From CALARM01 sp964431735 (GTDB lineage: Bacteria; Vulcanimicrobiota; SpSt-956; JAKJGF01): 21,651 bases of DNA. Location of the stretch: assembly GCA_964431735.1 (NCBI GenBank), contig CAYSLJ010000121.1:1-21651 (forward strand), in the 5' to 3' direction. Below, piece by piece: positions 6,829 to 12,899 of this stretch (within the stretch, counting starts at the first letter, position 1; the number at the start of each line of letters is the position of its first letter). The notes under the pieces were generated by a model. That model did no database searches. It was not told the DNA's origin and was given only the letters and a program-made list of their open reading frames with translations. Made by a program: the position numbers and the translations under genes.

Positions 6829-7611
6829 ATGTTAAAAACATTACCGATAAACAGAGTTTCATACAGAGCACTGAGAGTGTGGCAGAGGAATTTCGATGTT
6901 TTCCTCATGCTGTGGAAAACAGAGTTCTGGCCTCCTCTTATAGAACCATTATTCAATCTTCTTGCCATGGGTTTTGGCCTGGGTGCCTATGTGACAGATA
7001 TAAACGGTATGTCCTATCTTCAATTTATAGCACCGGCCTTCATAGCAGTCACTGTTATGTTCACATCCAGTTTTGAATGTACCTATGGTTCCTATGTCAG
7101 GATGGAATATCAAAAAACCTTCGATGCCATTATTGCCACTCCGGTAAACATAGAAGATGTTATAGCAGGAGAAATTCTTTACGGTGCTTCCCGGAGCATA
7201 CTGAGTGCCATGGGAGTACTTTTCATTATTTCTTTATTCGGCCTGGTCAGTTCTCCCTGGGCTCTTCTTACACCTTTTGTAGCATTACTTGGAGGCATTA
7301 TGCTTTCATCACTGGCCATGTTTGTTACAAGCATAGTTCCTTCAATCAATGAATTTAACTATTATTTTACACTCTGTCTTACGCCTATGTTTCTATTTTC
7401 CGATGTCTTCTTCCCTCTTCAGTCACTTCCTGAATGGATAAGATGGGCAGGATGGATTTCTCCTCTGACTCATGTCGTAAATATAGAAAGACTTCTTGTA
7501 CTTGGCAGAATAGAACCGGTACTTATATATAATTTTCTTTATATAATAATATTCGGCTTTGTTCTGTTTAATATAGATCTGGTTTTTATGAGGAGAAGAC
7601 TTATAAAATGA
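6829..7611 (+). CDS. ABC-2 type transporter permease (NodJ-like)
   Basis: The product has 260 residues with about six hydrophobic segments: near 43-55, 65-80, 120-140, 145-168, 175-195 and 232-250. The family features are visible: a conserved TFDAIIATPV loop after the second segment, and FLFSDVFFPLQSLPEWI followed by PLTH before the last segment, as in NodJ and related polysaccharide or drug exporters. It pairs with the ATPase upstream. Its stop overlaps the start of the phosphoesterase (ATGA). The ribosome-binding site is modest (CAGGAA, 10 bases upstream). Confidence 0.92.
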   Translation: MLKTLPINRVSYRALRVWQRNFDVFLMLWKTEFWPPLIEPLFNLLAMGFGLGAYVTDINGMSYLQFIAPAFIAVTVMFTSSFECTYGSYVRMEYQKTFDAIIATPVNIEDVIAGEILYGASRSILSAMGVLFIISLFGLVSSPWALLTPFVALLGGIMLSSLAMFVTSIVPSINEFNYYFTLCLTPMFLFSDVFFPLQSLPEWIRWAGWISPLTHVVNIERLLVLGRIEPVLIYNFLYIIIFGFVLFNIDLVFMRRRLIK

Positions 7612-8471
7612 TATGCTTTTTCGTAAGTGATCTTCACGGTTCAGAGGAACGTTACAGAAAACTGTTTACTGCTATAGAGAAAGAAAAACCGGAAGCAGTC
7701 TTTATGGGAGGTGATCTCCTGCCGTCAGGCATTGCTTCCATGATGTCTTCCACAAACCCGTCTCACTGGGATTTTATCAATGATTTTCTTGCACGAGAAT
7801 TTTCGCTATTGAAAAATATATTAAAAGATAAATATCCCGATGTTTTTCTCATACTGGGAAATGATGACGGAAGATTTTATGAAGCTTCCGTCATGGATAT
7901 AGCGACAGGAGGCTTATGGAAATATATTCATATGAGAAAGATATCTTTCAAAAATTTCAATATCTACGGCTATTCCTATGTGCCTCCAACACCTTTCAGA
8001 TTAAAAGACTGGGAAAGATATGATGTTTCAAGATATACAGAACCGGGATGTCTATCTCCTGAAGAAGGCATTCATTCCATTGCAGTATCGGAATATGAGA
8101 CAAAATATTCTACCATACAAAAAGATCTGAATAATCTGGCAGGTGAAGATAACCTGGGAAAAGCAATCTTCCTCTTTCATGGCCCTCCTTATAAGACTGC
8201 TCTGGACAGAGCCGCTCTGGACGGAAAAATGATAGACTATGTCCCTGTAGATACCCATGTAGGAAGTATTGCCATAAAAAATTTTATAGAAGAAAGACAG
8301 CCTCTTATTACTCTACATGGACATGTCCATGAATCGGCACGCATCACAGGATCATGGAAGGAAAAAACCGGAAATACTAACTCTTTTACTGCTGCCCATG
8401 ACGGGCCGGAACTTTCACTGATAAGACTTGACCCTGAAAATCCTGAAAGAACTACAAGGGAGTTGCTTTAA
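7608..8471 (+). CDS. Calcineurin-like metallophosphoesterase
   Basis: The 287-residue protein contains the metal-binding motifs of the family in order: D8-x-H10 (SDLHG), GGD36, GND86-D (a variant of GNHD with Asp in place of the usual His), HGPP near 200 and GHVH near 240. The GND-D variant is seen in some members but weakens any assumption about catalytic strength. It is soluble, with no signal peptide. It is coupled to the exporter permease by an ATGA overlap, so it may act on a product linked to the transported molecule; this is inference only. The last 20 bases overlap an antisense gene relic. Confidence 0.88.
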   Translation: MICFFVSDLHGSEERYRKLFTAIEKEKPEAVFMGGDLLPSGIASMMSSTNPSHWDFINDFLAREFSLLKNILKDKYPDVFLILGNDDGRFYEASVMDIATGGLWKYIHMRKISFKNFNIYGYSYVPPTPFRLKDWERYDVSRYTEPGCLSPEEGIHSIAVSEYETKYSTIQKDLNNLAGEDNLGKAIFLFHGPPYKTALDRAALDGKMIDYVPVDTHVGSIAIKNFIEERQPLITLHGHVHESARITGSWKEKTGNTNSFTAAHDGPELSLIRLDPENPERTTRELL

Positions 8472-8550
8472 AGTAATCTAAAAGGGTGGCAATATATTTT
8501 CCCGAATAACCATAGGCTCCCGTTACGGCATATATATTTATTCCACTCAT
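8452..8550 (-). pseudogene. Truncated N-terminus of an NAD(P)-dependent epimerase/NmrA-like gene
   Basis: On the minus strand, ATG 8550 has an AGAGGA site upstream and opens a 32-codon frame. Residues 4-24 read INIYAVTGAYGYSGKYIATL, a textbook Rossmann dinucleotide-binding start (GxxGxxG) of the extended SDR/NmrA/epimerase group. Similarity ends after about codon 24 (8479), and a TAG at 8452-8454 stops the frame within the tail of the phosphoesterase gene. A family member would be 210 to 330 residues long, so this is a relic of a deleted gene. Confidence 0.7.
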
Positions 8551-8638
8551 ATTTTTATCCTCTGGCTAATTGCTTTTTTGTTAAATGTGACAAGGTCGAG
8601 TTAAATATTTAATATTTTTTCCCTTCACTCTTCACTAA

Positions 8639-8785
8639 TTATAGTTAATTTCATAACTTATTAGAATTTAAGTTATCGTGACGCGTAACGCGTTACGCGT
8701 CACGGGTCTAATCCCTGCGCATCACGCATTACGCATTACGCATTACGAGGTCATTATTTATAGATAGTTATGAAATTAACTATAA
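8639..8785. repeat. 20-bp perfect inverted repeats enclosing a heptamer block
   Basis: Arms 8639-8658 and 8766-8785 are exact inverted copies (TTATAGTTAATTTCATAACT and its complement) separated by 107 bases that contain the CGTRACG palindrome and CATTACG tandem repeats. The whole 147-bp unit could be a small non-autonomous element or a large nested stem. I see no convincing target-site duplication. The rest of 8551-8880 is AT-rich with a CCCTTCACTCTTCAC stretch at 8620-8635. Confidence 0.75.
8677..8747. repeat. Heptamer block: 28-bp perfect palindrome followed by CATTACG tandem units
   Basis: 8677-8704 is CGTGACG, CGTAACG, CGTTACG, CGTCACG: two forward and two reverse heptamers making a perfect 28-bp palindrome. 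In a separate phase, 8720-8747 is CATCACG then CATTACG three times. Both runs have exact 7-bp periods. Confidence 0.9.
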
Positions 8786-8833
8786 ATATATGAATAATTA
8801 TATCAAATTTTTATTTATAAAAATATATTTTTA

Positions 8834-8842
8834 TGATAAAAT
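8834..8842 (+). promoter_or_regulatory. Extended -10 promoter of the stalk-domain gene
   Basis: TGATAAAAT (extended -10) lies 39 bases before ATG 8881, with a weak -35 position (TTATAA at 8814-8819). The ribosome-binding site is AAAAGGAG, nine bases before the start. Confidence 0.55.
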
Positions 8843-8880
8843 GCATGGTATTGAAAATTTATATTAAAAGGAGAAATATT

Positions 8881-9606
8881 ATGTATAAAAAAACAAACAT
8901 GTTAATTACAATTATAGTTTCTATAGCAGTCATAACTACTGCAGTCATAGCAGCTCAGAAAAATCTGAAACTTTTTATGAACGGCAAAGTTGCCTCAGAT
9001 AACGTAAGAATTATAGACGGCCGGGCCTATGTTCCACTGAAAGATGTAGCTTCTGCATTTAACATGGTACTTACTGAAAAATCCGAAGGTTATGAGCTAT
9101 CTGTGCCTGGAGGAACTTACCAGGTTGATGGAGTAAAACAGGGGAAAATAGGTGATGAATTGTTCACGGGAAAATGGAAATTTCAGGTTCTGAGTGTGGA
9201 ACAGGTGGAAGGAGAATACAGGGAAAAATACTATCAGGCAGGAAAAACTATTAAACCACAGGGCGCAAATGATGTACTTTTACTCGTCCATTGCAGGATA
9301 AAAAATGGATTAAAGAAGGCACAGACACCTGTTCTTACAGAACGAATTCCAGGTAACACCGCTCTTGCCGATGAAAACGGCCAGTCCTACCCTCCTGTTG
9401 ACTATGATGCGAGACAGGGATCTGATAAAACCCAGAGTTATGCAGCAGCATCATTACTTCCTGGAGCATCTATGGATTTCACTCTCGTTTTCAGTATCCC
9501 GAAAGAAACAAAAGCAAAAGCTCTTGTATTTTCTCTTTTAACCTATCCAGGTGATGTAGGAAAAAAAGAAACTGTAGACGTAAGGATCAACTTTTCTAAA
9601 GAATAA
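8881..9606 (+). CDS. Membrane-anchored or secreted stalk-domain (copper amine oxidase N-like) protein
   Basis: The product has 241 residues from ATG 8881; an upstream in-frame ATG (8833) lacks a ribosome-binding site and falls inside the promoter. An N-terminal hydrophobic segment (about 7-25) is a signal peptide or anchor. Residues about 30-75 match the stalk domain (LFMNGKVASDNVRIIDGRAYVPLKDVA), often found in secreted proteins of Firmicutes and several uncultured groups. Residues about 95-241 form a beta-rich domain of the DUF4352 kind (KWKFQVLSVEQV ... VLLLVHCRIKN ... LLPGASMDFTLVFSIP), which is extracytoplasmic in known members. A structural, cell-surface role is likely. It is monocistronic. 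Confidence 0.8.
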   Translation: MYKKTNMLITIIVSIAVITTAVIAAQKNLKLFMNGKVASDNVRIIDGRAYVPLKDVASAFNMVLTEKSEGYELSVPGGTYQVDGVKQGKIGDELFTGKWKFQVLSVEQVEGEYREKYYQAGKTIKPQGANDVLLLVHCRIKNGLKKAQTPVLTERIPGNTALADENGQSYPPVDYDARQGSDKTQSYAAASLLPGASMDFTLVFSIPKETKAKALVFSLLTYPGDVGKKETVDVRINFSKE

Positions 9607-9639
9607 GTAATAAAAAATACTGTATTATTTATGAGGTTA

Positions 9640-9648
9640 TGGTAAAAT
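9640..9648 (+). promoter_or_regulatory. Extended -10 promoter of the 115-aa gene
   Basis: TGGTAAAAT is identical to the box at 5421-5429, and the flanking TTATGGTAAAATA is shared. There is no good -35. A GAAAGGG ribosome-binding site at 9687-9693 precedes ATG 9706. Confidence 0.55.
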
Positions 9649-9705
9649 ATTGGAAATTTTTATCAGTACAATACTCTTTATTATCAGAAAGGGTGTAAGT
9701 AAAGG

Positions 9706-10053
9706 ATGCAAAAAATTGACAGAGAATATGTAGGCATATGGCATATTTATAGAACGGATATATGGAGTGATGAAGATGCATCCATGAAAACCTTTATAAA
9801 AGTTAACGAAGATGGCGCAGGATCGTTTCAAATAGGTCTTGTTTCCGGGGAAATTGATGGAACAGCAACTTATTATCCGGAAGGAAAAAGATTTGAATTC
9901 AGCTGGCTTGGAAGAGATAAAACAAGCCAGGCATGCGGATGGGGATGGTTTAAAAAGAAAGATTTTGACACAGTAGACGGTTATATAAAGATTCATCTTG
10001 GAGATGAGATGAAATTTGCTGCAAAGAGACTGAGAAGCAAATCAGGATTTTGA
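9706..10053 (+). CDS. Small beta-rich cytoplasmic protein, unknown function
   Basis: The product has 115 residues with no signal peptide. It alternates short beta strands with Gly turns: VGIWHIYRTDIW, DGAGSFQIGLVSGEIDG, FEFSWLGRD, GWGWFKKKDFDTVDGYIKIHLGD, and an AAKR ending. The pattern suggests a small closed beta barrel of lipocalin-like topology, with a WSDED acidic turn near the start. I do not know a function. The gene has its own promoter; no canonical terminator follows, but a GGGCGGTTTTTTTT stretch lies at 10065-10078. Confidence 0.7.
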   Translation: MQKIDREYVGIWHIYRTDIWSDEDASMKTFIKVNEDGAGSFQIGLVSGEIDGTATYYPEGKRFEFSWLGRDKTSQACGWGWFKKKDFDTVDGYIKIHLGDEMKFAAKRLRSKSGF

Positions 10054-10124
10054 GAAAATTTCGATGGGCGGTTTTTTTTCAGTCAATTAACTCAAGAATA
10101 TTTTTAACAACTTTCATTAAATCT

Positions 10125-10167
10125 TATCAGTGACCAGTAATCTTCCGGTCACTGATAACCGGTCACT
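10125..10167. repeat. CAGTGACC inverted and direct repeats between convergent genes
   Basis: TATCAGTGACC (10125-10135) and GGTCACTGATA (10147-10157) form a perfect 11-bp inverted repeat with an 11-base loop, and a further GGTCACTG follows at 10160-10167, 14 bp (two heptamers) after the previous one. The block ends four bases before the cysK stop codon. It could act as a hairpin for both convergent genes, though it lacks a T-run. Confidence 0.7.
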
Positions 10168-10170
10168 GTA

Positions 10171-11118
10171 TTACTGTTCAAACAGCACAGTAGACAGATA
10201 CCTTTCTCCTGCATCAGGCAGTATTACGACAATGGTTTTACCTTCAAATTCATCCTGTCCTGCAAGTTTTATCGCTGCTGCAGTTGCTGCTCCGCAGGAA
10301 ATTCCGCACAGGATTCCTTCTTCTTTTGCAAGTCTTCTTGCAAATTCCACTGCATCTCCATCGTGAACAGTTTCTACCTTGTCAACCAGTGACAGATCAA
10401 GTGTATCAGGGATAAATCCCGCACCTATACCCTGTATTTTATGAGATGACGGTTTTAATTCGTGACCTGCAAGTTTCTGCGTTATTACAGGACTTGCTGC
10501 CGGTTCAACTGCAACAGAGAAAATATTTTTACCCATTTTATGCTTGATATATCTGGATATTCCACTGATAGTTCCGCCTGTGCCGACACCTGATACGAGA
10601 ACATCTATATGTCCGTCTGTATCGTTCCATATCTCAGGGCCTGTAGTTTTCTCATGTATTGCAGGATTGGCAGGGTTTTTAAACTGCTGCGGTAAAAAAT
10701 ACCTTTCACTATCACTTGCAGCAATCTCTTCTGCTATTCTGATTGCACCCTTCATGCCTTCCAGCCCCGGAGTAAGTATCAGGTTTGCACCGAACATTGA
10801 AAGCACCTTCCGTCTTTCTATACTCATAGTTTCCGGCATGGTAAGAGTGAGTTTATAGCCGCGGGAAGCACATACATAGGCAAGAGCTATGCCGGTATTT
10901 CCGCTTGTAGGCTCAATAACCTCCACTCCCGGTTTAAGTAGCCCTTTTTCTTCTGCATCCCATATCATTGATGCACCTATACGGCATTTTACGGAATAAG
11001 CAGGATTTCTACCTTCAATCTTTGCAAGAACCGTAGCTTTACATCCTTTTGTTATCCTGTTAAGCCTCACAAGAGGAGTTTTACCTATGGAAAACGAATT
11101 ATCACTGTATATATTCAT
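10171..11118 (-). CDS. cysK: Cysteine synthase A (O-acetylserine sulfhydrylase)
   Basis: The 315-residue PLP enzyme makes L-cysteine from O-acetylserine and sulfide. The PLP lysine is K44 in NPAYSVKCR; the substrate loop TSGNTGIA is at 71-78, the phosphate-binding GTGGT at 179-183, and the C-terminal GISCGAA and DAGERYLST segments match. The sequence follows the enterobacterial CysK very closely throughout (PETMSIERRK, EKTTGPEIW, IQGIGAGFIP) but stops a few residues earlier at LFEQ. Start ATG 11118 has AAAGGA nine bases upstream; the frame is open to 11238, but that part runs through repeats and has no start signal. Its neighbours (redox protein, Rrf2 regulator) suggest sulfur or Fe-S control. 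Confidence 0.96.
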   Translation of the reverse strand: MNIYSDNSFSIGKTPLVRLNRITKGCKATVLAKIEGRNPAYSVKCRIGASMIWDAEEKGLLKPGVEVIEPTSGNTGIALAYVCASRGYKLTLTMPETMSIERRKVLSMFGANLILTPGLEGMKGAIRIAEEIAASDSERYFLPQQFKNPANPAIHEKTTGPEIWNDTDGHIDVLVSGVGTGGTISGISRYIKHKMGKNIFSVAVEPAASPVITQKLAGHELKPSSHKIQGIGAGFIPDTLDLSLVDKVETVHDGDAVEFARRLAKEEGILCGISCGAATAAAIKLAGQDEFEGKTIVVILPDAGERYLSTVLFEQ

Positions 11119-11179
11119 ATGTACACATCCTTTCTTATTGAGTTGAGTGTTTATTGTGGTGAAAATAAATATTTGCTCT

Positions 11180-11235
11180 CGTAACGGGTAACGCGTAACG
11201 CGTGACTGGTGGTTCGTAATGGGTGATGCGTATTT
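11180..11235 (+). repeat. Heptameric tandem repeat upstream of cysK
   Basis: Units in exact register: CGTAACG, GGTAACG, CGTAACG, CGTGACT, GGTGGTT, CGTAATG, GGTGATG, CGTATTT. The order matches the block at 5264-5311, including GGTGGTT, so the two derive from one ancestral array with point changes. Confidence 0.85.
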
Positions 11236-11270
11236 CATCTCCGGGGAGTTTAATAAAATGCCTTACCCTT

Positions 11271-11472
11271 CACCCTTTCACTTTTCACTCTTTCACTTTT
11301 CACTCTTTCACTTNNNNNNNNNNNNNNNNNNNNNNNNNNNNNNNNNNNNNNNNNNNNNNNNNNNNNNNNNNNNNNNNNNNNNNNNNNNNNNNNNNNNNNN
11401 NNNNNNNNNNNNNTCACTCTTTCACTTTTCACTCTTTCACTTTTCACTCTTTCACTTTTCACTCTTTCACTT
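11271..11472 (+). repeat. 15-bp tandem array (TCACTTTTCACTCTT) spanning a 100-N assembly gap
   Basis: Copies of a 15-bp unit, itself a 7-mer plus an 8-mer (TCACTTT, TCACTCTT), run from about 11271 to 11313 and from 11414 to 11472. Between them are exactly 100 N, so the real array length is unknown. The right end contains the stop codon of the redox-protein gene. No open reading through it is meaningful. Confidence 0.9.
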
Positions 11473-11919
11473 GACTATGCCCCCTTCGGTAAGACTGTAT
11501 TTTAAAATAAGCTCCATCGTCTTTCCGGCAAGTTCTCCTGTCATATTGGCCCAATGTTCATCATATTTCTTCACACGACATTTCATATGTTTAATCGCTC
11601 CGTTACAGCAGGAAACATTACAGGTATGTTTAAACCATCTATGAAGTTCTTCGCAGGCAGCTTTAACCCTATAATCATTCGGCGATTTTTTTCCGATGAT
11701 AAAGCCTATGGCCATTACTCCACCGCTTACTGCGCCGCAAAAACAGCCTCCATATCCCATGCCGACAGGTAAACGGGAAACAAGATTTATTTTCTCTTCT
11801 GTCAGAGGATTGCCAAGTAAATCATTTATTGAATAGAGGATTGCCAGGGAACAGTGTGTTCCTCCCTTATATAAATTAATAGCTTTTTTCCTGGCCTCAT
11901 CAATAATGTTTTTCTCCAC
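11467..11919 (-). CDS. C_GCAxxG_C_C family redox-active protein
   Basis: The product has 150 residues. It carries the family signature GGCFCGAVSGGVMAIG (C59, C61), an upstream C23, and the C-terminal C89, C100, C104-C105 and C114 set. Members are thought to be redox proteins, many found near Fe-S or sulfur genes. The called start is GTG 11919, but this GTG sits inside a GGAGGTG Shine-Dalgarno-like sequence; the alternative is an ATT codon at 11907 or 11904, at proper spacing from it. The stop codon falls in the 15-bp array, so the last residues may have been changed by array growth. It lies between cysK and the YcaO relic on the same strand. Confidence 0.85.
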   Translation of the reverse strand: MEKNIIDEARKKAINLYKGGTHCSLAILYSINDLLGNPLTEEKINLVSRLPVGMGYGGCFCGAVSGGVMAIGFIIGKKSPNDYRVKAACEELHRWFKHTCNVSCCNGAIKHMKCRVKKYDEHWANMTGELAGKTMELILKYSLTEGGIVK

Positions 11920-11965
11920 CTCCGTAAAATTCTTTAAAGAGAAAAAGGGGTTATAAGGAAGTTTT

Positions 11966-12061
11966 TCAAGACCCTGAATAAAATAAACTTCTTAAATTCA
12001 TCTTTTCTACCGGGTTTTGCATCACCTTTTCCTTTAAAGTGAGATAAACACGTTCTATATA
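11966..12061 (-). pseudogene. Relic: C-terminal end of a second YcaO protein
   Basis: On the minus strand this stretch encodes about 32 residues ending MNLRSLFYSGS and a TGA stop. Over 28 residues starting at YIE it is identical at 16 positions to the very end of the intact YcaO protein at 12885-14729 (shared: YIE-VYL, KEK, NP, M-L, LFY), with conservative changes elsewhere. Nucleotides are also similar. Similarity ends abruptly at 12061, next to a heptamer repeat block (12077-12104). The remainder of the gene is absent. No start signal supports a separate small gene. Confidence 0.75.
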
Positions 12062-12076
12062 TATACATATACGCTT

Positions 12077-12104
12077 CTCGTGACGTGTAACTCGTGACAC
12101 GAGG
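12077..12104. repeat. Degenerate heptamer block at the relic boundary
   Basis: CGTGACG, TGTAACT, CGTGACA, CGAGG in 7-bp register (12079-12104), with a CTCGTG-A-CACGAG palindrome at 12091-12103. It lies between the YcaO relic and the Rrf2 stop codon. Confidence 0.75.
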
Positions 12105-12119
12105 TTTTTACATATCAGT

Positions 12120-12560
12120 TTATATAGAATAGTCCAGAAAATCCTCTTTATTTTTTTCGTCCATATTAACAATATCTCTGAGATTCAATGAATTAAGAGT
12201 TTCAGCCATTTTATCCCCCAGAATGGACCAGACCTTACGGGCTGTACAGAAACCGGCTCTATTGCAGGAAGAAGGATGTTCGGTGCACTCTACAGGAGTA
12301 AAACTCCCCTCAAAAACCTCTACTATATCTTTTACCGTAATGGTAAAAGGTTCTCTTGCAAGCACATAACCGCCGGAAGATCCCCTGATAGGAGTAACAA
12401 ACCCTCTGGCTTTAAGGGAAATAACTATCTGACTCAGATATTTCTCGGATATATCTTCTTTTATGGAAATATCTTTAAGAGACACAGGACCTTTCCCGTA
12501 TTCCAGAGCCAGCTGAAACATTAACCTTAATCCGTATCTTGCCTTTGTAGATAGTTTCAT
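12120..12560 (-). CDS. Rrf2/IscR-family transcriptional regulator with three cysteines
   Basis: The 146-residue protein starts at MKLSTKARYGLR (12560), the standard family start; an in-frame TTG at 12581 is less likely. No Shine-Dalgarno is visible before either. The winged helix covers about 1-70 (KYLSQIVISLKARGFV recognition region, RGSSGGY wing). C92, C99 and C105 (x6 and x5 spacing) match the Fe-S ligand positions of IscR-like members, so it probably senses Fe-S or redox state. A perfect TTGACA promoter with an imperfect palindrome over the start site indicates self-repression. Likely targets are itself and the neighbouring sulfur genes. Confidence 0.9.
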   Translation of the reverse strand: MKLSTKARYGLRLMFQLALEYGKGPVSLKDISIKEDISEKYLSQIVISLKARGFVTPIRGSSGGYVLAREPFTITVKDIVEVFEGSFTPVECTEHPSSCNRAGFCTARKVWSILGDKMAETLNSLNLRDIVNMDEKNKEDFLDYSI

Positions 12561-12633
12561 AAATATGATAAATAGAAACAATTTTATATGTTTCTATCAG
12601 TTATCCCCTTTCTTTATAGATCATACACTAGTA

Positions 12634-12687
12634 ATACTATCAATTTAGTAGTATTTATACTATATAATAAAACAAATTAATTGTCAA
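12634..12687 (-). promoter_or_regulatory. Strong Rrf2 promoter with palindromic operator
   Basis: On the minus strand: -35 TTGACA (12682-12687), 17-bp spacer, -10 TATAGT (12659-12664). Just downstream, 12634-12654 is an imperfect 21-bp palindrome (ATACTA arms, TAGTAT) covering the expected start site. Rrf2 regulators bind AT-rich dyads of similar length, so this is a good autorepression site. Of the promoters seen here it is the only one with a perfect -35. Confidence 0.7.
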
Positions 12688-12734
12688 GGGTATATACACA
12701 GGAAGGTATATTCGAAATATTAAATTTCCAGAAT

Positions 12735-12899
12735 ATGAAAGGAAAATCTAAACCTTATCAGGTAAAGCAATTTATAAAGCTGATAGAAAAATATGATCTT
12801 GCAATGTTTAATATTTCTGTAAGGCCAATCAGCCTGACTTACTCCCGGTTCATTTGCAGGAATAAGTCAGCTACAATCTACAGGTTACTTATAAAATAA
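12735..12899 (+). other. Possible small ORF or relic converging on the YcaO gene
   Basis: ATG 12735 opens 54 codons (MKGKSKPYQVKQFIKLIEK ...) that overlap the last 15 bases of the YcaO gene. Codon choice resembles the neighbouring genes, but there is no ribosome-binding site and no family I recognise, so it may be a decayed gene end. It is the only coding-like content in 12561-12884 apart from the Rrf2 promoter. An inverted repeat CTGACTTA/TAAGTCAG (12834-12841, 12863-12870) lies within it and may serve as a YcaO transcript end. Confidence 0.25.

Noticed and set aside
11271..11472. CRISPR-like array
   Set aside because: The units are directly tandem with no spacers, and no cas genes are present.
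11219..11644. Open frames running through the N gap and the 15-bp array on both strands (repeating HFSLF or KSERV)
   Set aside because: They are produced by the tandem repeat and unknown bases, have no start signals, and overlap the real redox-protein gene.
11966..12172. A 68-codon minus-strand frame as a small gene
   Set aside because: Its first third runs through the heptamer repeat and the end of the Rrf2 gene in another frame; only the YcaO-like tail is meaningful, so it is called a relic.
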